The notes under the pieces: generated by a model
Told to the model about the DNA's origin: nothing
What the model saw: the letters and a program-made list of their open reading frames with translations, nothing else
Database searches by the model: none
Assembly (NCBI GenBank): GCA_937925605.1
Contig: CALALV010000186.1
Span: 1 to 20,045, forward strand
DNA length: 20,045 nucleotides
Source: an uncultured Woeseia sp.
Lineage (GTDB): Bacteria > Pseudomonadota > Gammaproteobacteria > Steroidobacterales > Woeseiaceae
Direction: 5' to 3'
Part shown: positions 13,867 through 20,045 of the stretch, in pieces
How the letters are laid out: each line of letters opens with the position of its first letter
Position numbering within the stretch: the stretch's first letter is position 1
Program-made: the position numbers and the translations under genes

Positions 13867-16347
13867 TCAGTCGTAGTCCGGCGAATCGGAAAAGGTGAGC
13901 GAGAGAATACTATGGCGAATCTCCTCGCCCAAGACGAGCCGCGCGTCCTCGCCGATGCGCGTGATGTCATCATCGAACTCGAGCGCGCCCTCCTCGTTGC
14001 GACGCAGCACGCCCTGCTCGCGAAGCTCGGCGATGAAATCGCGGAACAGCGAGCGGTCGAAGAAGTCGGGCGAGTGCAGCCCGTAGATCATCGCCAGGCG
14101 CTGCGCGCTCTGCTGGCACAGCGCCTCGAGCGTGCCGCGCGACAGGCTGCCAGAGCCGTTGCGGACCAGCAGCGCGATGACGAGGTAGAAACGCTGCAGC
14201 ATAGGGACCATCGCGTGGCCGAGCATCAGTAGCTGGAACGCGCGCGCAGAGCCGGCCGGCGGCCGCACCAGGGTCGTGCCGTCGCTGTCGTACTTGAGGA
14301 TGTCGAGACCGATCAGGGCGTCAATCGCGGCACTCGTCACCGCGTCGATCTCGTCGAAACGCCACTTCAGCGTCAGCTCCTGCCGCATGAACGGGTAGAT
14401 CAGTCGCACCAGCCGTTGCAGCTCGCTGTGCGGCAGGCGCCGGCCCTGGATGAAGCAGCAGGCAATCGACGCCGGTATCGCGAACAGGTGCTGGACGTTG
14501 TTGCGGAAGTAGGTCATCAGCACCGCCTCGCGCTCCTCCATGCGGATCACGTCGCCGAGCGGGTGCTCCGTGCGGCGGATCACCCCGAGCTTGACGCCGT
14601 GCGCGATGATCTCCTTCGGCGACCAGTCCGGCAGCGTGACCGAGTCCGAGTACGGGAAGCGTTGCAGCAGGTCGACCGACAGCGCGATCTGCCGTTCGAG
14701 CTCGGCCTCGCCCATGCTCTGCTTCGGCGTCGACAGCAGCGCCGTCGCGAGCAGGCTGATCGGCGTGACCGCGGCGGCGGAGTTGATACCGGTCATGATT
14801 TCCGCGCCGAGCCGGTCGATGACGTCGTTCATCGCCGCCGGCCGCTCGTCGGTATCGAGCGGCAGGCTGCGCCAGTCCGGCAGCGCGTCGTCGAGCAGCG
14901 CACCGAGTTCGATCGGCGCGCCGATGTTGACATAGACCTTGCCGAAATTGTCGCGCAGCTTGCGCACGCTGCGGATCAGGCCGAGCAGCGATTCCTTTTC
15001 CTTTTTCTCCCCCGACAGCTCGCTGATGAACGCATTGCCCTCGATCAGCTTTTCGTAGCCGAAATAGATCGGCACGAACACGATCGGCCGGCGCGGATCG
15101 TGCAGGTAGGACTGCACCGTCATCGCCAGCATGCCGCCCTTCGGCTCCAGCAGCCGCCCGGTGCGGCTGCGGCCGCCTTCGACGAAATACTCGATCGCGT
15201 GGCCGCGCACGAGGATCTGGTGCAGGTAGGCGTTGAACACCGCGGCGTACAGCCGGTTGCCCTTGAAGCTGCGCCGCAGGAAGAATGCGCCACCGCGCCG
15301 CAGGACCGAGCCGATCACGGGGATATTCAGGTTGATGCCGGCCGCGACGTGCGGCAGGGACAGGCCCTGGTGGTAGACGATGTAGCTGACCAGCAGGTAG
15401 TCGATGTGGCTGCGGTGGCAGGGCACGTAGACGATCTCCCTGCCCTCGGCCTCCGCGTGCAGGCGCTCGACGTGGCCGAGCTCGATGCCGTCGTAGATGC
15501 GGTTCCAGACCCAGCCGAGGAAGCGCTCGACGATGCGGATCGTCGGGTAGGACACGTGCGCGGCGATCTCGCGCGCGTAGTCCGCCGCCTTGCGCCGCGC
15601 CTTCTCGATTGCCGCGCGGTCGTTGCCGGCTTCCGCGGCGATCACCTTCTGTACCTGCGGGTCGCGCACGACGACGTTGACCAGCGTGCGCCGGTGCGAC
15701 AGGTCCGGGCCGAGCGTCGCGGTGCGGCGCTGGCGGAAGTGCACGCGCAGGATGCGCGAGACCTTGCGCCAGGCCACCGACTCGTCGAGATCGTCGGTAA
15801 CGATGTCGCCGAGCGCGAGCGGCTCGCTGTAGCGCAGCAGCGTGTTGCGGCCGTGCACGATCGTCGCGAACAGCTTGCGCGTGCGGCCGACGACTTCCCA
15901 GTTCTCGGAGAACAGCAGCTTGAACCAGGAGCGCTCCTTGTCCGGCGATCGTCCCCAGTAGATCGCCACCGGCACGAGCACGAGCGAGCGGTCGCCCTCG
16001 CGCACGGCCGCGTCGACCAGGCGCTTCAGGCGCGTGGGCCCGGAGGCGCGGGGCCGGCGCACCAGGAAGCCCTGGCGCCGGCGCAGCACGATCGTGCGGG
16101 TCGCCTCGTGTACGCCGGCAAAGTCGACGCTCGTCGACGGCGACGGCAGGCCGCGGCGCCGGCACTCCTGCTCCAGCGCGAGCATGTCGGCGAGACCGCC
16201 GTGCTCGAGCACGTAGCAGACCTCGCCGTCGTGACCCTCGAGCAGAGCGGCCGGATCGTCGGGCTGCACGATCGGCCGTGCCCAGGTCGAGAAGATCTTG
16301 CCGGCCAGCAGGTACAGCGGCCGCAGCAGGTAGCGAAAGGGATGCAT
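13867..16347 (-). CDS. plsB: Glycerol-3-phosphate 1-O-acyltransferase PlsB
   Basis: A membrane-associated enzyme that transfers an acyl group from acyl-ACP or acyl-CoA to sn-glycerol-3-phosphate, the first step of phospholipid synthesis. It has 826 residues, close to E. coli's 807. Acyltransferase blocks: I 'VPCHRSHIDYLL' (H311-x4-D316), II 'GAFFLRRSF' (353-361), III 'YFVEGGRSRTGR' (387-398), IV 'FVPIYFGYEKL' (424-434). N- and C-terminal regions are also family-like ('PLYLLAGKIFSTWARP'; 'QHLFAIPASIACCF'). It follows the small lipoprotein gene by 17 bp and precedes trhO by 16 bp, so it sits in the middle of an operon. Confidence 0.97.
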   Translation of the reverse strand: MHPFRYLLRPLYLLAGKIFSTWARPIVQPDDPAALLEGHDGEVCYVLEHGGLADMLALEQECRRRGLPSPSTSVDFAGVHEATRTIVLRRRQGFLVRRPRASGPTRLKRLVDAAVREGDRSLVLVPVAIYWGRSPDKERSWFKLLFSENWEVVGRTRKLFATIVHGRNTLLRYSEPLALGDIVTDDLDESVAWRKVSRILRVHFRQRRTATLGPDLSHRRTLVNVVVRDPQVQKVIAAEAGNDRAAIEKARRKAADYAREIAAHVSYPTIRIVERFLGWVWNRIYDGIELGHVERLHAEAEGREIVYVPCHRSHIDYLLVSYIVYHQGLSLPHVAAGINLNIPVIGSVLRRGGAFFLRRSFKGNRLYAAVFNAYLHQILVRGHAIEYFVEGGRSRTGRLLEPKGGMLAMTVQSYLHDPRRPIVFVPIYFGYEKLIEGNAFISELSGEKKEKESLLGLIRSVRKLRDNFGKVYVNIGAPIELGALLDDALPDWRSLPLDTDERPAAMNDVIDRLGAEIMTGINSAAAVTPISLLATALLSTPKQSMGEAELERQIALSVDLLQRFPYSDSVTLPDWSPKEIIAHGVKLGVIRRTEHPLGDVIRMEEREAVLMTYFRNNVQHLFAIPASIACCFIQGRRLPHSELQRLVRLIYPFMRQELTLKWRFDEIDAVTSAAIDALIGLDILKYDSDGTTLVRPPAGSARAFQLLMLGHAMVPMLQRFYLVIALLVRNGSGSLSRGTLEALCQQSAQRLAMIYGLHSPDFFDRSLFRDFIAELREQGVLRRNEEGALEFDDDITRIGEDARLVLGEEIRHSILSLTFSDSPDYD

Positions 16348-16364
16348 GCAGAACTGGGCCGCGA

Positions 16365-16595
16365 TCAGTCGCGCGGCTCGTCGTCCTCGTCTTCCGCGCC
16401 GCCGGCGGCATCGTCGATGGCCCGGTCGAGACGGTCCTTCTGCTCCAGCACCGTGTCCTCGACCGCGCCGGCACGCTCGAGCGTGCCGGTCAGGTCGTCG
16501 AAAGCGCCGTCGCGGGCCTCCGGCTCCTCGGGTGGCGCTTCGCCGCCGCAGGCGACCAGCCAGGCGAGCGGCAGCAGGAACGCGGCGCGCTTCAC
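16365..16595 (-). CDS. Small putative lipoprotein, function unknown
   Basis: A 76-residue protein starting with GTG at 16595, which overlaps the TGA of the hydrolase gene by 4 nt (GTGA). The N-terminus is a clear lipoprotein signal: MKR, then a hydrophobic run, then the lipobox L-V-A-C with Cys16, followed by Gly-Gly, so outer membrane retention is possible. The mature part is acidic (EAPPEEPEARDGAFDD..., ending EDEDDEPRD) with a short amphipathic helix (LERAGAVEDTVLEQKDRLDRAIDDA). I recognise no family. It is an easily missed gene; the coupled start and the perfect lipobox are the evidence. plsB follows after 17 bp. Confidence 0.7.
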   Translation of the reverse strand: MKRAAFLLPLAWLVACGGEAPPEEPEARDGAFDDLTGTLERAGAVEDTVLEQKDRLDRAIDDAAGGAEDEDDEPRD

Positions 16596-17110
16596 GCGGC
16601 CGCCTCCGCCGCCGCGGCGACGCGCCGGACGAAGCGCTCGAGCAGCGCCTCGATTTCGGGCAGGTTCTCGGTCAGTCGGTGATCGCCGTCCAGCACGTGC
16701 AGCGTCGCGCGGGCCGCCTGCGCGTAACGGATGCTGTGCTCGACCGGCACGACGTCGTCGCGCCAGCCGTGCACGATCTCGATCGGCAGCTCCGGCGGCG
16801 GCGGCGTCAGGTTTTCGAAGCCCGGCATGAAATAGGCGGGCGCCAGCACGAACAGGCCGCGTGCCGCGAGCGCGCCCGCGGCTGCCGTCGCCACGTGGCC
16901 GCCCATGCTGGAGCCGACCAGGATCAGCGGCTCCGCCATGCCCCGGCAGCTCTCGACGAGTTTCCGGACCCGCTCGCCCGGGTCCGCGATGCCCTGGTAG
17001 TCGATGCTGTCGGCGCGGCAGCCCAGCCCGCGCACGACCTCTGCCATGCGCGTGATTTTCGTGCCCCAAGGCCCGCTTTCCTGGCCGTGGGAAAAGATCA
17101 CTGCCGGCAT
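16592..17110 (-). CDS. Alpha/beta-fold hydrolase (YqiA-like esterase)
   Basis: A compact 172-residue serine hydrolase. 'VIFSHGQESGPWGTKI' at the N-terminus supplies the oxyanion region. 'ILVGSSMGGHVA' carries the nucleophile in G-x-S-x-G (Ser68). 'VHGWRDDVVPV' carries the acid (Asp118 or 119). 'LDGDHRLTENL' carries the histidine (His144). Small cap-less hydrolases of the YqiA type are esterases of unknown natural substrate. The ATG at 17110 is placed at the first strand; a GTG at 17128 with GGGGGA upstream would add six residues and is a serious alternative. The frame is also open to an ATG at 17182, but that lies in a candidate -10 box. The stop overlaps the lipoprotein start. Confidence 0.85.
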   Translation of the reverse strand: MPAVIFSHGQESGPWGTKITRMAEVVRGLGCRADSIDYQGIADPGERVRKLVESCRGMAEPLILVGSSMGGHVATAAAGALAARGLFVLAPAYFMPGFENLTPPPPELPIEIVHGWRDDVVPVEHSIRYAQAARATLHVLDGDHRLTENLPEIEALLERFVRRVAAAAEAAA

Positions 17111-17180
17111 GCCGGCCTGTCTCGTCACGCTGTGAGTCCCCCGTTCGTGAATCCGGCCGCGTCGCGACGCCCGAGCCGCC

Positions 17181-17186
17181 ATTGTA
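17181..17186 (-). promoter_or_regulatory. Candidate -10 box for the hydrolase-lipoprotein-plsB-trhO group (TACAAT)
   Basis: On the minus strand GTTTACAATGGCGG lies between the alkyltransferase-like gene and the hydrolase. TACAAT is the -10 candidate; CTGAAG at about 18 bp upstream is a partial -35. Its surround repeats the motif seen before dusB. It would start transcription about 50-70 nt before the hydrolase start. Confidence 0.45.
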
Positions 17187-17206
17187 AACGCCTACGGCGG
17201 CGGACT

Positions 17207-17569
17207 TCAGTCCCAGGCATCGCCCGGCTTCCACAGGAGCTCGTCCAGGTCCGGCTGCCAGCGGCAGCGGGCGAGGTCGACGCGGCCCCGCTCGAGCCGC
17301 ACGCCTTCGTCCGCGAGCCGCCGGCGCTGGCGGCGCCAGGCCGCGCTGCGCGGCGCAAACGCGAGCGCACCCGAGGCCAGCACGACGCGGTGCCAGGGCA
17401 CATCGCTGCCGGCCGGAAGTTCCTTGAGCGCTCGGCCTACCTGGCGCGCGCCGCGCGGGATACCGGCATGCTCGGCCACCTGGCCGTAGCTGGCGACGCA
17501 GCCCGCCGGCACGTCCTGCACCGCGGCCAGGATGCGCGCACGGCGTTCCTGCCAGTCGCGCGCGGCCAT
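17207..17569 (-). CDS. Alkyltransferase-like protein (MGMT family, catalytic Cys replaced by Trp)
   Basis: A 120-residue protein with the DNA-binding domain of O6-alkylguanine-DNA alkyltransferases: 'GCVASYGQVAEHAGIPRGARQVGRAL' (helix-turn-helix with the conserved Tyr and the Arg finger region), then 'VPWHRVVLASGAL'. True alkyltransferases have P-C-H-R-V; here Trp replaces the acceptor Cys, as in ATL proteins (S. pombe Atl1, E. coli YbaZ). ATLs bind alkylated guanine without repairing it and pass it to nucleotide excision repair. The ATG at 17569 follows the GTPase stop by one base, so translation is coupled. Confidence 0.9.
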   Translation of the reverse strand: MAARDWQERRARILAAVQDVPAGCVASYGQVAEHAGIPRGARQVGRALKELPAGSDVPWHRVVLASGALAFAPRSAAWRRQRRRLADEGVRLERGRVDLARCRWQPDLDELLWKPGDAWD

Positions 17570-17570
17570 G

Positions 17571-18935
17571 TCAGGAGCCGGCCGCGCGCAGCCGCGCGCG
17601 GATCTCGCGGCGGGCCTCGTCGAGCACCGACTCGTCTTTCAGGCTGTCGAGAATCTCGCTGACGACCTGCTTCGGCCCGCCGTCGCCCCAGGACTTGCCC
17701 TGCGCGAGATAGCGCGCGGCCACGCGCCCGACGAGGTAGGTGCTGTACCACGCAATGGCGCCCTGCGCGCCCGCGGTCAGGATCGTGGACAGGCCGAGCG
17801 TGCCGACCTTGAGCGCGCTCGACAGGAAATGCAGGGCCCAGACCGTGCCCATCAGCGCGGCCGCCTCGGCGGCGATGACCGAAATCAGAGAGCCTGCCTC
17901 GCGACGCGACAGCGGCAGGCCGTAGACGCGCGCGAGGTGCATGACCATTCCTACGTCGATGAAGGCCGCGGCGAACAGGTCCGCGACCGGCACCGGGTTG
18001 AAGGCGACCGCGACGCCTTTCGCGATGCAATAGGTACGCGTCAGCCGCTCGCCCAGCTCGCGGCGGGCCTCGAGAATCCGGCGCCCGACCTGGTCGGACA
18101 GCGAGGAGGCGAACAGGCTCGCGTTCAGCGCGACCAGCGTCTTGCCCTCCGCCTCGACGATCTCCCAGAGCTTGAGCCTGAGCTCCGCGACGTCGGGCGC
18201 GCGCTCGCGGCGGCTCTCGGTCTCGCTGCCGTCATCCGCGATCGAGACGACGAGCCGCGGGCGCGGTTCCGCCGCCACCGCGAGCACGTGCCGGGACGGC
18301 ACGAGACCGTCCGTCTTCGTCCGGATCGAGGCGAGCAGCTCGGCCGTTTCCTGCTGCGTGTAGAGATCGCTCTTGTTGAGCGCGACCAGTACCGGCCTGC
18401 CGCTCGCGACGATCGTCGCGAGCGCGCGGCGTTCGCTGTCGGTGATGTCGCCGTCGAGCACGAAGATCACGAGGTCGGCGCGCCCGGCGACCTCGCGCGC
18501 CAGCGACTCGCGCGCCTCGCCGCCGGCCTCGTCGAGGCCCGGCGTGTCGCTCAGGAACACGCCGCCGGCCTCGATCTCCTGCCAGGCGGCCATCGCCGAG
18601 TGCCGCGTCTCGCCGTGCAGCGGGCTGACCGCGAAGCGCTGCTCGCCGATCAGGGCGTTCAGCAGCGAGGACTTGCCGGTACTGACCCGGCCGGCGACGG
18701 CGATGTGCAGGTGCCCGTGCTCGAGCTTGTCGAGCATCGCGCGGACCTGCGCATAGTCGTCGGCCAGCGACTCGCGGATTCCGGCCGGCAGGCGCTGGTC
18801 GTTGACGAGTTCGCTTAAGGATTCGCGCGCGAGGGACAGGTGATCGCTGCCCGGATCCTCGCGCTCAGTCGTCCCGTCGACGTTCGTCTTCGGCGACCGC
18901 CAGGCGGACCACCTTCGTAACGCCCGCTTCCACAT
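17571..18935 (-). CDS. DUF697-containing membrane-linked GTPase (paralogue 1)
   Basis: 454 residues from the ATG at 18935. The N-terminus is helical; the G domain shows G1 'AGRVSTGKSSLLNAL' (P-loop 82-89), a switch I candidate 'GETRHS', G3 'SDTPGLDEAGG' (DTPG 130-133) and G4 'LVALNKSDL' (NKSD 187-190). After a charged linker comes 'FNPVPVADLFAAAFIDVGMV' (from about 312), the DUF697 signature, then a long Ala/Leu-rich hydrophobic region (about 350-405) likely to enter the membrane. The family relates to YcjF and Era/HSR1-type GTPases; its role is unknown. The chosen start overlaps the upstream GTPase gene by 71 nt; no later ATG, GTG or TTG exists before the P-loop helix except one just before it. 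It is coupled to the ATL gene. Confidence 0.83.
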   Translation of the reverse strand: MWKRALRRWSAWRSPKTNVDGTTEREDPGSDHLSLARESLSELVNDQRLPAGIRESLADDYAQVRAMLDKLEHGHLHIAVAGRVSTGKSSLLNALIGEQRFAVSPLHGETRHSAMAAWQEIEAGGVFLSDTPGLDEAGGEARESLAREVAGRADLVIFVLDGDITDSERRALATIVASGRPVLVALNKSDLYTQQETAELLASIRTKTDGLVPSRHVLAVAAEPRPRLVVSIADDGSETESRRERAPDVAELRLKLWEIVEAEGKTLVALNASLFASSLSDQVGRRILEARRELGERLTRTYCIAKGVAVAFNPVPVADLFAAAFIDVGMVMHLARVYGLPLSRREAGSLISVIAAEAAALMGTVWALHFLSSALKVGTLGLSTILTAGAQGAIAWYSTYLVGRVAARYLAQGKSWGDGGPKQVVSEILDSLKDESVLDEARREIRARLRAAGS

Positions 18936-20045
18936 ACTCACCGATGTTGTCCCCGAACTCGCGGGCCGCCTGCTCCGGTTCGAGCTCGCCATGACGCTCG
19001 AGCGTCAGGACCAGGCTGTGCCCGAGCGCGTCGAAAATGAGACCGTAGGCTACCGCATGCGCGAGGCCGCCGGCGACGGTGCCGATTCCGGGAAAGGCCT
19101 TCAGCCCGTTTCCGGCGACCGCGAGCGCGAGCGGCAGCGCGCGCCCGGCGCGGCTCTGGCTCAGCGACAGGAATTCCTCGACGTCGAGGTCGCGCGGCTC
19201 CGCGCCGTAGAGGCGGCACAGAGCCCGGGTCATCGTCGTGCCGATATAGCCCTGGATCAGCACGTCGGTCCCGGGGCTGACGGCGGCCAGCGCACCGATC
19301 ACGGCCTTGCGGGTCGAGCTGCGGATAATCTGTTCGCCGCGCTCGGCGCGGTAGCGGCGTTCGGCCGCGTCGAGTTTCTCGGCGGCCAGCCGGAACACCG
19401 CGCGGTCACGGCGTTCGTCCATCGTCGCGGCGTCGCCGGCCAGCAGCCGGTTGATCGCAACGACCAGTACGCCGACGTCGGCCGATCGCTGGCGCCGGAC
19501 CAGGTTCTCGCTGCCGTCGGCACGCTGCTCCAGGACTTCGACCTCGCCGCCGGCCGACACGGCGACAACCTGGTCGCGATCCCACTCGCCGCCGAGGTCA
19601 CCGACATGGGCGAGCAGCCGTTCGATCAGCAGCGCCTGTTCGGCGGCGTCGTAGCGGTCAGACTTGTTCAGCACGAGGATCAGCGGCTTGTCCAGAGCGA
19701 GCAGGCGCTCGAGCGTCTGCTTCTCGCCGCGCGCGAGGTCGCCGTCGGTCACGAACAGCACGACCTGCCCCCGCGCCGCCGCCTCCTCCGCCGTTCGGGC
19801 GGGGCCTTCCTCCCGGCCGCCGGGGCCCGGCACGTCGGTCCGCAGCACTTCGCTGCCGTCGGCCGCGCGCCAGCGGTAATGGCGGATGTCGAGGGTCGAG
19901 CCGCCGACCGCGCTGACCCGGACGTCAGCGTCCGGCACAAGCGCCTGCACGAGCGAGCTCTTGCCGCTCGAGATCTCGCCGAAAAAGCACAGGTGCACCG
20001 CGCGGGTCGCGTGGCGTGCGGCCAGTTCGCCCAGTTCGGCGCGCG
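18865..20045 (-). CDS. DUF697-type GTPase (paralogue 2), 5'-truncated by the window
   Basis: The frame is open to the last base of the window, so the start lies outside; the GTG at 19998 is internal. The G domain shows G1 'FFGEISSGKSSLVQAL' (about 19980-19954), G3 'TDVPGPGG', where Val replaces the usual Thr, and G4 'LVLNKSDRY'. The part after G3 aligns by eye with the neighbouring GTPase: 'VVLFVTDGDLARGEKQTL...LNKSD' against 'LVIFVLDGDITDSERRAL...LNKSD'. The C-terminal part has 'VIGALAAVSPGTDVLIQGYIG' and a hydrophobic Gly/Ala stretch ('LPLALAVAGNGLKAFPGIGTVAGGLAHAVAYGL' region), DUF697-like. It is co-transcribed with and overlapping paralogue 1. Function unknown; a membrane-remodelling or envelope role is only a guess. 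Confidence 0.83.
   Translation of the reverse strand, partial: RAELGELAARHATRAVHLCFFGEISSGKSSLVQALVPDADVRVSAVGGSTLDIRHYRWRAADGSEVLRTDVPGPGGREEGPARTAEEAAARGQVVLFVTDGDLARGEKQTLERLLALDKPLILVLNKSDRYDAAEQALLIERLLAHVGDLGGEWDRDQVVAVSAGGEVEVLEQRADGSENLVRRQRSADVGVLVVAINRLLAGDAATMDERRDRAVFRLAAEKLDAAERRYRAERGEQIIRSSTRKAVIGALAAVSPGTDVLIQGYIGTTMTRALCRLYGAEPRDLDVEEFLSLSQSRAGRALPLALAVAGNGLKAFPGIGTVAGGLAHAVAYGLIFDALGHSLVLTLERHGELEPEQAAREFGDNIGEYVEAGVTKVVRLAVAEDERRRDD

Noticed and set aside
14416..16830. 804-codon open frame on the strand opposite plsB
   Set aside because: It mirrors plsB codons in a very GC-rich sequence, has no recognisable motif and runs past the plsB start into the neighbouring genes.
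1..20045. CRISPR array, insertion sequence, prophage or integron features
   Set aside because: No regularly spaced repeats, transposase, integrase or recombinase motifs were seen; genes are ordinary chromosomal ones in conserved order.

Overview
The window is a gene-dense, very GC-rich piece of a gammaproteobacterial chromosome. The lineage is inferred from gene content and order: dusB-fis-purH-purD; trxA-rho divergent from rhlB; a YrfG-type nucleotidase next to cysQ; a full-length PlsB; and a Fis protein. The order or genus cannot be fixed from the sequence alone. I see no rRNA, tRNA, CRISPR array, transposase or phage gene. Nearly everything is housekeeping, and the more unusual material lies in the gaps, the start regions and the last 3 kb.

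Region 1 (1-6697, + strand): the 3' part of a DUF3426 membrane protein, then dusB (tRNA dihydrouridine synthase), fis (nucleoid protein), purH and purD (purine synthesis), then moeA (molybdenum cofactor), which begins one base after the purD stop. A 19-codon leader ORF with a strong Shine-Dalgarno overlaps the start of fis. The purD promoter carries an operator-like palindrome. A strong hairpin at 6705-6740 closes the region.

Region 2 (6765-9308, - strand): a flavin/PNPOx-family protein, then rho and trxA, transcribed trxA to rho with a 4-nt overlap. Rho has a 61-residue basic N-terminal extension, with an alternative start at the classical Rho N-terminus. rhlB (+) is divergent from trxA across a 256-bp control region.

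Region 3 (9565-12673): rhlB; a convergent YrfG-like GMP/IMP nucleotidase (-); cysQ (+), divergent from it with interlocked -10 boxes; and a small DUF465/YdcH protein (+).

Region 4 (12674-12926): an intergenic gap dominated by a large, nested palindromic element (22-bp perfect arms, 98 bp in total, with outer arms extending it to 124 bp). It lies between convergent genes and is the best candidate here for a dispersed, structured repeat.

Region 5 (12927-20045, - strand): reading in the direction of transcription, a 5'-truncated GTPase, a second paralogous DUF697-type GTPase, an alkyltransferase-like protein (catalytic Cys replaced by Trp), an alpha/beta hydrolase, a small lipoprotein, plsB and the rhodanese trhO. 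Very short gaps and 4-nt overlaps suggest one or two operons, with a candidate internal promoter before the hydrolase.
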